Notes: generated by a model not told the origin, from the sequence alone. DNA of 64,000 bases from Mangrovibrevibacter kandeliae (GCF_024519155.1 NZ_JANIFJ010000001.1:744001-808000), one strand, 5' to 3'. Positions 44,732-53,823 are shown, counted from the stretch's first letter. Program-made: numbers and translations.

Positions 44732-45820
44732 TCACCCGATGGCCTCTGCCGCCAGAGCCGCCGCGCCGCGGTGGCCGCGCCCCTCGTCGCCCGAGGGCAC
44801 CATCGCGCCGATCACATCGCGCATCGTGACGGTGCCGACGGGGTGGCCGCCGCTGTCGAGCACCACCGCCTCCGTCGCTTCCGCCTCGGTCATGCTCCTT
44901 GCGGCGGCCTCGAGCGACGTGCCTTCGACAAGCGCGGAGCGCGCGCTCAGCGCGGATGAGTCCGGCGACAGCGGCCGCATGATCGTCTCGACCTTGACGA
45001 CCTTGCCCCGATTGACCTCGGCGACGAAGGCGGCGACGTAATCGTCAGCCGGACTCATCACGATGTCCTGCGGGTTGCCCTGCTGGACGATCGCGCCGTC
45101 CCGCAAGATCGCGATCCGGTCGCCGAGCCGAAGCGCCTCGTCGAGGTCGTGGGTGATGAAGACGACGGTCTTCTTCAGATCCTTCTGCAACTCGAGCAGG
45201 ATCGCCTGCATGTCGCTGCGGATCAGCGGATCGAGCGCCGAAAAGGGCTCGTCCATGAGGAGGATGTCGGCATCGGTGGCAAGGGCCCGGGCGAGCCCGA
45301 CCCGCTGCTGCATGCCGCCGGAGAGCTGCGCCGGAAAGCTGTTCTCGTAGCCGGAGAGGCCGACCCGTTCGACCCATTCGCCCGCAGCGCGCTCCCGATC
45401 GGACCGCCCCACGCCGGCGATGCGCAAGCCGTAGGTGACGTTGTCGAGAACCGTCTTGTGCGGAAGGAGCGCGAAGCGCTGGAAGACCATCGAGACCTGG
45501 CGCCGCCGGAATGCGCGAAGGCGGTCGGGTGTCATCGCGGTCACGTCCTCGCCCTCGATCAGGATCTCGCCGGCCGTCGGCTCGATCAGGCGGTTGATGT
45601 GCCGCACGAGGGTGGACTTGCCGGAGCCGGAAAGGCCCATGACCACCTGGATCGTGCCTTTGCGCATGTCGATGTTGATGTCGCGCAGGCCGAGCGTATG
45701 TGCAGGGTCGGACTGGAGCTCCGCCTTGGTCATGCCGGCCATGACGCGCTCGATCAGCGCCTTGTCGCGGGGGCCGAAGATCTTGAAGAGGTTGCGGATG
45801 CGGATCGCCGGATCAGCCAT
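44732..45820 (-). CDS. Glycine betaine/choline ABC transporter ATPase (ProV type)
   Basis: A 362-residue ATPase of the quaternary-amine uptake family (ProV/OpuA/ChoV). Walker A GLSGSGKST (62-70), ABC signature LSGGMQQR, Walker B ILLMDEPFSALDP and the H-loop are intact. The extended N-terminal part (FGPRDKALIERV...) is typical of ProV/ChoV, and a single C-terminal CBS-like domain (about 290-345) may sense ionic strength. It overlaps the permease gene by eight bases, so the two are one operon. Uptake of choline, betaine or proline betaine cannot be told apart by eye. Confidence 0.88.
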   Translation of the reverse strand: MADPAIRIRNLFKIFGPRDKALIERVMAGMTKAELQSDPAHTLGLRDINIDMRKGTIQVVMGLSGSGKSTLVRHINRLIEPTAGEILIEGEDVTAMTPDRLRAFRRRQVSMVFQRFALLPHKTVLDNVTYGLRIAGVGRSDRERAAGEWVERVGLSGYENSFPAQLSGGMQQRVGLARALATDADILLMDEPFSALDPLIRSDMQAILLELQKDLKKTVVFITHDLDEALRLGDRIAILRDGAIVQQGNPQDIVMSPADDYVAAFVAEVNRGKVVKVETIMRPLSPDSSALSARSALVEGTSLEAAARSMTEAEATEAVVLDSGGHPVGTVTMRDVIGAMVPSGDEGRGHRGAAALAAEAIG

Positions 45821-46700
45821 GCTCGGCGTCCCGGTGCCGCTGCAGCCGCTTGCCGAAGGCCTGGCTCGTGCGATCAAAGATGATCGCGATCGCAACGATC
45901 GCGAGACCGTTCAGCACGCCTTGCGTGAAGTACTGGTTGTTGATCGCCTGCAGCACCGGCTGGCCGAGACCGCGCACCCCGATCAGCGAGGCGACGACGA
46001 CCATCGCGAGCGCCGCCATGATCGTCTGGTTGAGCCCCGCCATGATGGTCGGCAGCGACAGAGGCAGCTGGACGTCGAGGAGCTTCTGCCAGCCGCTGGA
46101 GCCGAACGCGTCGGCCGCCTCGAGAACCTCCGCGTCGACCAGCCGGATCCCCAGATTGGTCAGGCGGATGATCGGCGGCATCGAGTAGATCACCACCACG
46201 AGAAGGCCGGGCACCAGGCCGATGCCGAGCAGCATGACGATCGGGATCAGGTAGACGAAGGACGGCATCGTCTGCATCACGTCGAGGATGGGATTGATCG
46301 TGGCCTGCAGGCGGTCCGAGCGCGACATCGCGATGCCGATCGGCAGACCCAGCAGCACGGAGAGGAGGGTGCACACCGCGATGATCGCCAGCGTGCGCAT
46401 GGTGTCCTCCCACATCCCGAAGACACCGATCAAGACAAGCGCGACGGCCGTTCCGAGCGTGATCGTCCGCGACCGACTGGCGAGCCAGACGACGCCGACC
46501 ACCACGCCGAGCACCACCCACCAAGGCGTCGCGATCAGGAGCTTTTCGAACCACAAGAGAAACTCGAGGAGAGGCCGAAACGCCGCCTCGATGGCATCAC
46601 CCCAGGCCCTCGAAAAGGCCCGGTACTGCTGGTCGATTGTCCGCGCGAGCGCACGCAGAGTCGTGCCGTCGATCTGCGGAAACTCGAGCACCCAGTCCAA
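45813..46700 (-). CDS. Glycine betaine/choline ABC transporter permease (ProW type)
   Basis: A 295-residue inner-membrane permease with about seven helices and the BPD inner-membrane signature (EAA loop EVLEAADAFGSSGWQKLLDVQLP). It pairs with the ATPase. The start LDWVLEFP resembles ProW/ChoW family N termini, and TTG 46700 has GGAG six bases upstream; a GTG at 46793 would add 31 residues that lack homology features. A substrate-binding protein gene, normally next to such genes, is absent on either side. Confidence 0.85.
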   Translation of the reverse strand: MDWVLEFPQIDGTTLRALARTIDQQYRAFSRAWGDAIEAAFRPLLEFLLWFEKLLIATPWWVVLGVVVGVVWLASRSRTITLGTAVALVLIGVFGMWEDTMRTLAIIAVCTLLSVLLGLPIGIAMSRSDRLQATINPILDVMQTMPSFVYLIPIVMLLGIGLVPGLLVVVIYSMPPIIRLTNLGIRLVDAEVLEAADAFGSSGWQKLLDVQLPLSLPTIMAGLNQTIMAALAMVVVASLIGVRGLGQPVLQAINNQYFTQGVLNGLAIVAIAIIFDRTSQAFGKRLQRHRDAEHG

Positions 46701-47113
46701 GACGGTCTCCGTGGCCAGTCGACGTCCGGAACGCCGAAGCTGCAGCTGACAGCCGGAAGCGGACAGGCGGAGCGAATCCGCCGTCCGTCTCACGACGCGC
46801 CGTCGTTAGCACAAATCGCGAACGATGAAGATCACGATTTCGCCGGAGGGGTTCCAGCGGATATGCGAGCACCACGCTTCAGTCGAAGACGCCATTCATG
46901 CGGAGCTGCGTTAGCCGTCCGGTAACGAGTGCGCGCTACAGTCTGGGTGTGACGAAGAGCCGTCGCAAAGTCCCGGACAGGTACTGCGTACCGGGCAGGC
47001 TCTTCGCCCGAAATTCCAGTTTCTCTAGGCCGGTGGAGTAGAGGCGAGGGCGATATGACAGCCTTGCCGCTGTCATATCGGCTCAACTCGCGCGACCTCG
47101 GCGTGCCGCCGGG
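46701..47113. other. Intergenic region upstream of the ProVW operon
   Basis: About 410 nt holding no supported gene. It should contain the promoter of the transporter operon and the transcript end of the receiver gene at 47114. The only clear structure is the perfect palindrome at 47051-47080, listed separately. Confidence 0.4.
47051..47080. repeat. Perfect 12-bp inverted repeat
   Basis: CGATATGACAGC-CTTGCC-GCTGTCATATCG, twelve base pairs without mismatch around a six-base loop. It lies 33 nt beyond the stop of the receiver gene (minus strand) without a T run on either side. It may be a terminator-like mRNA end or a regulator site; AT content of the stem is higher than in ordinary GC hairpins here. 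Confidence 0.85.
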
Positions 47114-47452
47114 TCAGGCGGCGAGAGGCAGCACCCGCGTCACCTCGTTCGGCCGAAAGGGCTTGCTCACCTGCGGCACGTGCCGGTAGCTGGCCGGCAG
47201 CGAGCCGAGGCTTGCCGAAACGAAGCAGAACGGGATCCGGCGCTGGATGAGCTGCGCCGCGATCGGCAGCGACGTTTCACCACTGTCCCCGAGGGAGACG
47301 TCGAGCAGCGCGAAGTCGATGCCCGAGTCGATGAGTTCCAGTCCCTCGTCGAGATTGGATGCCAACAGGCATTCGGCATCGAGGTTGCTGCTGACGATGT
47401 CCTCGAGATCGAACGCGATGATCGGTTCGTCTTCAAGAATTAAGATGCGCAT
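47114..47452 (-). CDS. Stand-alone receiver domain protein
   Basis: A 112-residue single receiver with the acidic pocket EDEP, phospho-acceptor Asp51 in LLDVSLGDSG and the conserved Lys in VSKPF. The LGDSGET loop is like receivers that partner HWE/HisKA_2 kinases in Rhizobiales, so the kinase at 36477-37511 is a possible partner, though 10 kb away. No output domain. GGGA precedes ATG 47452. Confidence 0.85.
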   Translation of the reverse strand: MRILILEDEPIIAFDLEDIVSSNLDAECLLASNLDEGLELIDSGIDFALLDVSLGDSGETSLPIAAQLIQRRIPFCFVSASLGSLPASYRHVPQVSKPFRPNEVTRVLPLAA

Positions 47453-47731
47453 GGCGATGTCCCTTCAGTCTGGCAAGCAATGCGCGGACCAGCGAGGAGT
47501 TGCACCGCATGATGTGGATTATCCGCAAAATTTAGTTGTAACGCCTTGTAAACTATGATGTTTAGGTGGCTGTCAAAGTTTGTGATCACATTGCGGCTGT
47601 GGTTGCACTGCGGTGTGTAAGTGCCTGTGTCCGTTGAGCCATATTCAACGGCACCAGCCGCGTCGGAGGTCGCCGTCGATCGGGAGTGCCATCTGCCGGC
47701 TGCATTAGCCGGCCGGCTTGGCAAAAAGCCG

Positions 47732-49759
47732 TCAGCCGAGGGCGAGGGCGTCCCGTGCCGGTTTAACTTCAGCCGCCGGGCGGAGGCGGGTGCCGCTCTC
47801 GTTGCCCGGTGCGCCGGTCCGGCTGCGGAACCGGTTCAGCACTTCGCTCGCCACCTTGTCGGCCGGCATCGGCTTGCCGAAGAGGTAGCCCTGGATCTGG
47901 TCGCATCCCACCGACCGAAGAAGATCGAGCTGCTGCTGGGTTTCGACGCCCTCTGCCGTGACCTTCATGTGCATGTGGTGGGCGAGGGAGACGATCGTGG
48001 CGATGATCTCGGACACGTTTGGCTCGCCATTCTCGAAGGCGAACATGAAAGACTGGTCGATCTTCAGCTTGTCGAACGGGAAGCGCCAGAGATAGCCGAG
48101 CGAGGAATAGCCGGTGCCGAAGTCGTCCATGTCGATCGACACGCCGAGCGCCTTCAACTCGTTCAACTGGCCGAGGATCTCATCGGAACGGTCAAGAAGC
48201 AGCGACTCGACGACTTCGATTTCGAGACGCCGCCCACTCACGCCGGCCGCGTCCAGCGCCTCGCGGACGATGCCGACGAGATCGCCGTCGCGGAACTGCA
48301 CGGCCGACAGGTTGACCGAAACGAAGAGAGGATCGGGCCAGGCGGCGATCTGGCGTGCCGCCTCCCGGATGGCCCAGGTGCCGATGGCCTTGATGTAGCC
48401 CCGCGCCTCGGCGATCGGAATGAACTCGGCGGGCGAGATGAATTCGCCCGTCGGGACCTGCAGGCGCAGCAGCGCCTCGAAGCCGAGCAGGCGCGATCCG
48501 TCGCCGTTGACGATCGGCTGGTAGAAGAGGCTGAAACCGTCGGCCTCGACCGCCTCGCGCACCTTCGCCTCGATCTCGCGACGGCGATGCGTTTCCTCGT
48601 CCATGAAGGGCTGGAAGAGGACGTACTCCCCGACCTTTTCCTGCTTGTGATAGAGAAGGGCGAGTTCGGCGTGCTTGATCAGCTCGTCGCGGGTGCGGCC
48701 GTCCTCCGGCAGTGTCGCCACTCCGATCGAGACGCGCGGCCGGATGACCTGATCGCCGATCTTGACCGGCTCGCTCACCGCCTCGGTGATCCGGCGGGCG
48801 ATCTCCGCGATCTCCTCGCGCCCGCCGAGACGTCGGTGCACGAGCACGAAGTCGTCCGCTGCGATGCGGGCGAGGAGATCGGCCTTGTCGACGACGCTCG
48901 CCATGCGGCTCGCCACCACGCGCAGCAGTTCGTCGCCGCACGCCTGCCCCAGCGTGTCGTTGACCGCCGCCAACCCGTCGATGTCGATGAAGAAATAGGC
49001 GAGGGCCTCGCGCGTCGCGCGGACCTGGGCCAGGATCTTGTCCATCTCCTCCTGCATGCGCGTGCGGTTGAGGAGCTGGGTCAGCGGGTCGTGGTTGGCG
49101 AGGAAGTAGATCCGGTCGTTGGCCTCGGCGACGTTGCGCTGGCGCAGGAAGAACAGCAGCGCGGGCGTCCCGGTGGCGAACAGGATGATGGCGAGAAGCA
49201 GCCCCGAGGCGCTGGTCAGCGTGCGCACGTAAGCCGCACGATCATCGATCATGTCGGCGACGACCGAAACGTAACCGACGACCGTGCCGCCGCGGATCAG
49301 CGGCGTGAGGACCGACGGATTGGATCGGCCGTCATCGTAGACGACCTGCCAGAAGCCGGGCTGCTGCATGATTGCCGTCGACAGCTTGTCGCCGGAGCTG
49401 ATGCCGCCGGGTCGATCGCGCAACAACCATTTGTAGCGCTCCGAGCGCGAGCGGAAGACCTCGTTGCCGGTGCGATCGAAGACAGCGAAGCTGCGGATGT
49501 CGGCGAGACCCGCCACCTTGCGGATCGTGGTTTCGGCGTCGCTGTCGCGCGCGATGCCGGTGAGCAGCGCGTCGAGCGTGTCGGGATTGGCGATCAGCAG
49601 GTCGGTGAGCTGGCGGCCCTTCTCGCGCATCGCCGTCTCGACCAGGCTGCCGACGGTGAAAGACGCAAGTGTGATGACCGCCAACGCGACCACGCTCGCG
49701 AGCAGCACACCGCCGAGGATGGTCCCGCCATATCGCTTTAGCTTTCGCAGCATGCTCAA
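47732..49759 (-). CDS. GGDEF-EAL protein with degenerate GGDEF site
   Basis: A 675-residue membrane protein: helix at about 13-37, a periplasmic sensor region to about 180, a second helix at 185-205, a GGDEF domain (about 215-380) and an EAL domain (about 395-650). The active-site loop reads AADDF at 300-304 instead of GGDEF, so cyclase activity is unlikely; such domains often bind GTP and stimulate the partner. The EAL domain keeps EAL at 428-430, NLSAVQF, ESLLL, DDFGTGYS, LKIDQSF and AEGVET, so it should be an active c-di-GMP phosphodiesterase. The next gene is divergent. Confidence 0.92.
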   Translation of the reverse strand: MSMLRKLKRYGGTILGGVLLASVVALAVITLASFTVGSLVETAMREKGRQLTDLLIANPDTLDALLTGIARDSDAETTIRKVAGLADIRSFAVFDRTGNEVFRSRSERYKWLLRDRPGGISSGDKLSTAIMQQPGFWQVVYDDGRSNPSVLTPLIRGGTVVGYVSVVADMIDDRAAYVRTLTSASGLLLAIILFATGTPALLFFLRQRNVAEANDRIYFLANHDPLTQLLNRTRMQEEMDKILAQVRATREALAYFFIDIDGLAAVNDTLGQACGDELLRVVASRMASVVDKADLLARIAADDFVLVHRRLGGREEIAEIARRITEAVSEPVKIGDQVIRPRVSIGVATLPEDGRTRDELIKHAELALLYHKQEKVGEYVLFQPFMDEETHRRREIEAKVREAVEADGFSLFYQPIVNGDGSRLLGFEALLRLQVPTGEFISPAEFIPIAEARGYIKAIGTWAIREAARQIAAWPDPLFVSVNLSAVQFRDGDLVGIVREALDAAGVSGRRLEIEVVESLLLDRSDEILGQLNELKALGVSIDMDDFGTGYSSLGYLWRFPFDKLKIDQSFMFAFENGEPNVSEIIATIVSLAHHMHMKVTAEGVETQQQLDLLRSVGCDQIQGYLFGKPMPADKVASEVLNRFRSRTGAPGNESGTRLRPAAEVKPARDALALG

Positions 49760-49968
49760 TGCTCACTTCACGGCTCGACCCTAGCAACCGAAGGTAAACA
49801 AAGCGTCTGACCACCGCCTCGATTTGGGCCGGCGGTCCTTTTCCTGCTGCGGGGCATTAACCGCGATCGTCCGCTTCCCCGATCATCACTCGCACGGCAT
49901 TTGACCACTGAGCCGGCTACAGGTAGCAATATGTGGCAAAAAAGAGCCGATATTGAGGGGGAAATACG

Positions 49969-50406
49969 ATGACGCACCTTTCAAAGCTGTTCGCTCTCGC
50001 CGTCTGCGCCCTGGGTCTTGCCGTCGGGTCCGCCGGGGCGGCGGCACCTCGTCTGGTTGCACGGGTCGATCTGTCTTCGCAGACGATGACCGTTTCCTAT
50101 GACGGCGAACTCGTGCACCGCTGGGCCGTGTCCACCGCACGCAGGGGCTACGTCACGCCGGTCGGCACGTACCGGCCGACGCGCATGCACCGGATGTGGT
50201 ATTCGCGCAAATACGACAACTCGCCGATGCCCTACTCGATCTTCTTCCGCGGCGGCTATGCCGTGCACGGGACCGATGCGCTGCGCAATCTCGGCCGCCC
50301 GGCCTCGCATGGCTGTGTCCGGCTGGATCCCCGCAACGCGGCGGTCCTCTTCGACTACGTCAAGCGGGTCGGTCCGAGCAACGCGCGCATCGTCATCACC
50401 CGCTGA
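49969..50406 (+). CDS. Exported L,D-transpeptidase (YkuD)
   Basis: A 145-residue periplasmic L,D-transpeptidase. A signal peptide (to about residue 25) precedes a YkuD catalytic domain with His100 in YAVHGTD and the SHGCVRL motif (113-119) with nucleophile Cys116. Such enzymes form 3-3 cross-links in peptidoglycan or attach proteins to it; the short length, with no LysM domain, is common in Rhizobiales. A GGGG before ATG 49969 serves as ribosome binding site. Confidence 0.9.
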   Translation: MTHLSKLFALAVCALGLAVGSAGAAAPRLVARVDLSSQTMTVSYDGELVHRWAVSTARRGYVTPVGTYRPTRMHRMWYSRKYDNSPMPYSIFFRGGYAVHGTDALRNLGRPASHGCVRLDPRNAAVLFDYVKRVGPSNARIVITR

Positions 50407-50463
50407 CGCGCGATCGCAATGTCGCCTCGATGGGGAGGGCGGCCCTTGGATCGTGCAGGCGCC

Positions 50464-51381
50464 TCAGGTCTGCCAGCGCCGGTGGAACCACATCCACTGG
50501 TCTGGGTAGTCGCGCACCCAGCTTTCGACGACGTCGTTGAGGGCCTGGCACGTCGCCGCGACGTCGACCGCTCCGGTGGCATCGCGCGGCAGGTCGAGCC
50601 GCGGCATCAGCTCGAGGCGGTAGCGTCCGTTGGGAAGCCGCAGGGCACGCGCCGGATAGACCTCGCAGTCGAACTGGCGTGCCAGCTTGGCCAGCAGCGG
50701 GTTGGTGCGGCAGTCGCGTCCGAAGAAGGTCGTCGGCACACCCTTGGCGAACTTCTGGTCGACCAGCATCCCGACCGATCCGTCGCTGTCGAGCGCGCCG
50801 ACCAGAGACCAGGCGGCGCCTGCCTTGGACGGCACGAGATGGCCGCCGCGTGTCCGGCGCGTCGAGAGCACTTCGCGGGCGATGTAGCGGTTGTTGGGCG
50901 GGCGGAAGAGGGCGGTGACCTCCAGCCCGAAGGTCGCCGCGCAGATCGGCAACAGTTCGAAGCAGCCGAGATGGGCCGTGAAGAAGATGAACGGTCCCTT
51001 GCGCTCGCGCAGCTCCTCGAAGATCTCGACGCCTTCGACCTCCACGATCCCAGGCTCTGTCCGGGTGGGATCGTAGTCGAAGATCTCGTCCAGAAAGACG
51101 TATTCGGCGGCGAGCCGCCCCATCTGGCCCCAGTTGGCGCGCGCGATCCGACGGACCCAGATCTCGGGCTTCTCGGGATAAGCGTGACGAAGGTTCTGCA
51201 GGGCGAGGCCGTGGCGCGGGCTGAGCGGACCGAGCGTACGCGCCAGGGCCTCGGCCGCTGCCAGCCCCGCCCGCGCGGGCAGCAGCCGCAGCACCCGCAG
51301 GATGGTGAACATCGCCTGCGCCACCAGCCATTGCTGCGCCTTGCGCCAGCGCTTCCACAGCCGCGCGATCCTCGGGTTCAT
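50464..51381 (-). CDS. lpxXL: Very-long-chain lipid A acyltransferase LpxXL
   Basis: A 305-residue LpxL-family acyltransferase. The HX4E catalytic pair is His137-Glu142 in TAHLGCFE, with a C-terminal PDQWMWFHRRW typical of the family and an N-terminal membrane segment. Its place at the end of the acpXL gene cluster identifies it as the LpxXL that puts the 27-hydroxyoctacosanoate or similar long chain onto lipid A. It overlaps the dehydrogenase gene by four bases (ATGA), so translation is coupled. Confidence 0.88.
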   Translation of the reverse strand: MNPRIARLWKRWRKAQQWLVAQAMFTILRVLRLLPARAGLAAAEALARTLGPLSPRHGLALQNLRHAYPEKPEIWVRRIARANWGQMGRLAAEYVFLDEIFDYDPTRTEPGIVEVEGVEIFEELRERKGPFIFFTAHLGCFELLPICAATFGLEVTALFRPPNNRYIAREVLSTRRTRGGHLVPSKAGAAWSLVGALDSDGSVGMLVDQKFAKGVPTTFFGRDCRTNPLLAKLARQFDCEVYPARALRLPNGRYRLELMPRLDLPRDATGAVDVAATCQALNDVVESWVRDYPDQWMWFHRRWQT

Positions 51382-52421
51382 CGGGTCCTTGCGTCTTCGA
51401 TCTTGAGGACGATCTTGCCGAAGACCCGGCGGCTCTCCATCCGGTCGAGCGCGACCGCGATGTCGTCGAAGCCGATCTCGGTGTCGATCACCGGAGCGAC
51501 GAGGCCGCGCGCCATCTTCTGCATGGCGTCGCGCATGTTGCCCATGGTGCAGCCGAAGGAGCCGAGCAGCTTGAGCTGCTGCTGGAAGAGCATCATGAGA
51601 TTGGTCGGCGCCGAGACGCCGGAGGTCGAGCCGCAGGTGACGAGCCGGCCGCCGCGCTTGAGGCTGAGCATCGAGCCGGCCCAGGTGTCGGCCCCGACAT
51701 GCTCGAACACGACGTCGACGCCGCGCTTCTTCGTGAGCTTGCGCACCGCTCCCTCGAAGCGCTCCTCGCGGTAGTTGATGACGTGATCGGCGCCGAGCGC
51801 GCGGGCCCGGTCCGCCTTCTCGTCCGAGCCGACCGTGGTGATCACCGTCGCGCCGTGGCGCTTGGCGAGCTGGATGGCGGCCGATCCGATTCCCGATCCG
51901 CCGGCATGGACGAGCACCGTCTCGCCGGGTTCGAGGCGGGCATTGTCGAACAGCATGTGTTCGACCGTGCCGAAGGTCACCGGCGCCAGCCCCGCGCCGA
52001 GGGCGTCGCAGCCGGGCGGTGCGGGCACCAGCTGGCGGGCCGGCAGGTTGATCCGCTCGCAGGCGAAGCCGTCGAGATGGAAGCCGTGGACGCCGGCGAC
52101 GTGTTCGCACAGGTTGTCCCGGCCTTCCCGGCACGGGCGGCAGAGCCCGCAGGTGCGTGCGCCGTAGATCGACACGAGTTGGCCGGGAAGGACGCTCGAC
52201 ACGCCCGGTCCGATCGCCTCGACCACGCCGGCCGCTTCCGCGCCGATGGTCAGTGGCAGCTTGCGCTTGGCGAAGGCCATGCCGCGCCAGCCCCAGACGT
52301 CGATGTGGTTGAGCGCGACGACACGGATCGCCACGGTTGCCTCGCCAGGGCCGGGCGCACCCGGCGCTTCGACCTCGGTCAGCCGCAGGTCGCGGTCGCC
52401 GACGAGTTGGAGTGCACGCAT
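51378..52421 (-). CDS. Zinc-type medium-chain dehydrogenase of the VLCFA cluster
   Basis: A 347-residue medium-chain dehydrogenase/reductase. The structural zinc cysteines Cys91, Cys94, Cys97 and Cys105 are present, and the NAD(P)-binding GGSGIGSAA loop is intact. The catalytic zinc ligands are not: Asn38 stands where Cys is usual, and the usual GHE is GAE (60-62). It is therefore probably a zinc-site-free reductase, perhaps an enoyl reductase, in long-chain elongation. AAGGA before ATG 52421 fixes the start. It corresponds to adh2XL of the rhizobial cluster. Confidence 0.87.
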   Translation of the reverse strand: MRALQLVGDRDLRLTEVEAPGAPGPGEATVAIRVVALNHIDVWGWRGMAFAKRKLPLTIGAEAAGVVEAIGPGVSSVLPGQLVSIYGARTCGLCRPCREGRDNLCEHVAGVHGFHLDGFACERINLPARQLVPAPPGCDALGAGLAPVTFGTVEHMLFDNARLEPGETVLVHAGGSGIGSAAIQLAKRHGATVITTVGSDEKADRARALGADHVINYREERFEGAVRKLTKKRGVDVVFEHVGADTWAGSMLSLKRGGRLVTCGSTSGVSAPTNLMMLFQQQLKLLGSFGCTMGNMRDAMQKMARGLVAPVIDTEIGFDDIAVALDRMESRRVFGKIVLKIEDARTR

Positions 52422-52529
52422 GGAGGTCCTTGAGGCGTTGGGATCGCGGGAGCGGGTGCTTGTGGCCGATGTCGCCGGCGCCCGCAAGTCACGCCGGGCG
52501 ACGGAGGTCGATTGGGGTGCGCCGGCGCC

Positions 52530-53807
52530 TCACTGCGGAGGGGCAGCGATCACCAGGCTGACATTCTGCCCGCCGAAGCCGAAGGAGTTCGACAGGACGG
52601 CCCGGACCGGCTGGCGGCGCGCCGTGTTCGGCACGGTGTCCAGCGGGATCGCGGGGTCGGGGTTGGCGTAGTTGATCGTCGGCGGCAGCACGCCTGTGCG
52701 CAGCGTCAGCACCGAGAAGACGGCCTCGATTGCGCCGGCCGCCGTCAGCGTGTGGCCGATCATCGATTTGTTGGAGGAGATCGGGGTCTCGGCGAGCCGA
52801 TCGCCGAAGACGGCGGACAGGCCGGTGAACTCCATCCGGTCGTTCTCCGGCGTCGAGGTCCCATGTGCGTTGATGTAGTCGATGGCCCCCGCATCGAGGC
52901 CGGCGTCGTCGAGGCCCGCGCGGATCGTGGCGATGATGGGCGAGGCGTCGGGCTTGGAGCGCGTGCGATGGAAGTCGTCGGCCTTCTCGCCGCAGCCGGC
53001 GAGGACCGCGAGCACCTCGGCGCCGCGCGCCCGCGCCGAGGCCAGCGATTCCAGCACGAGCGCGCCGGCGCCCTCGGCCATGACGAAGCCGTCGCGATCC
53101 CTTGAGAAGGGCTTGGAGGCTTTGGCGGGCTCGTCGTTCTGGGTGGACAGGGCCGAGAGGAGCGAGAAGCGGATCAGCGCCTCGGGCGTCACCGACCCGT
53201 CCGTTCCGATGGCGATCGCGCGCTCGCAGTCGCCGCGCCGGATCGCCTCGACGCCGAGCTGGATCGCGGTCGCACCGGAAGCGCAGGCGGTCGACAGCGT
53301 CACCGGCAGTCCGCGCGTGCCGAAGCGGTCGGCAAGGCGCTCGGAAATGCGGTTGAACAGCGTCAAGGCGTAGATGTCGGCCGAGTGGTTGCGGCGGGCG
53401 ATCTCCAGCAGCCGGTCGTAGCCGGGCTCATCGATGGCGCCGTCGGCCCGGTCGAGCGCGAAGCGGTGCTGCCATTCCAGCTCGATCGGCGGCGCGGCCA
53501 GGAAGAGCGGGCCGCCGAACGCGCCGGCTTTCGTGCCCGCCATTGCCAGCGCCTCAAGGCCGGCCGCTTCGGCGAGAGCATGCGAAAGGTCGCTCGAGGT
53601 GAGCGGCTCCACCGGCATGAAGTCCACCGTCCCGGCGATGGTGGTGCGCAGGTTCTCGGTGGAGAAGCGGGTGATGGCATGGATGCCGGAGCGACCGGCC
53701 GTCAGGGCGTCCCAGTTCGCCTCGACGCCGCGGCCGAGCGAGGACACGACGCCGATACCGGTGATGGCGACCAGCGGCCGTCCGAGAAAATCGGTGTCGG
53801 TGCTCAT
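52530..53807 (-). CDS. fabF1XL: 3-oxoacyl-ACP synthase FabF1XL
   Basis: A 425-residue FabF-type ketosynthase. The full catalytic set is present: Cys175 in STACASG, His315 in NAHGTST, Lys347 and His352 in SNKSMIGHT. It should extend acyl chains on AcpXL toward the 26- to 28-carbon acids of rhizobial lipid A. A 108-nt gap before the dehydrogenase and a 16-nt gap after FabF2XL are consistent with one operon. Confidence 0.9.
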   Translation of the reverse strand: MSTDTDFLGRPLVAITGIGVVSSLGRGVEANWDALTAGRSGIHAITRFSTENLRTTIAGTVDFMPVEPLTSSDLSHALAEAAGLEALAMAGTKAGAFGGPLFLAAPPIELEWQHRFALDRADGAIDEPGYDRLLEIARRNHSADIYALTLFNRISERLADRFGTRGLPVTLSTACASGATAIQLGVEAIRRGDCERAIAIGTDGSVTPEALIRFSLLSALSTQNDEPAKASKPFSRDRDGFVMAEGAGALVLESLASARARGAEVLAVLAGCGEKADDFHRTRSKPDASPIIATIRAGLDDAGLDAGAIDYINAHGTSTPENDRMEFTGLSAVFGDRLAETPISSNKSMIGHTLTAAGAIEAVFSVLTLRTGVLPPTINYANPDPAIPLDTVPNTARRQPVRAVLSNSFGFGGQNVSLVIAAPPQ

Positions 53808-53823
53808 GTGAGCCGAGCCTCCA

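Noticed and set aside
46820-46918. Short plus-strand frame beginning ATGAAGATCACG
   Set aside because: Too short, no ribosome binding site close enough and no homology features.
47621-49741. Plus-strand frame of 706 codons opposite the GGDEF-EAL gene
   Set aside because: Its length comes from third-position GC bias of the opposite gene, which has complete EAL motifs.
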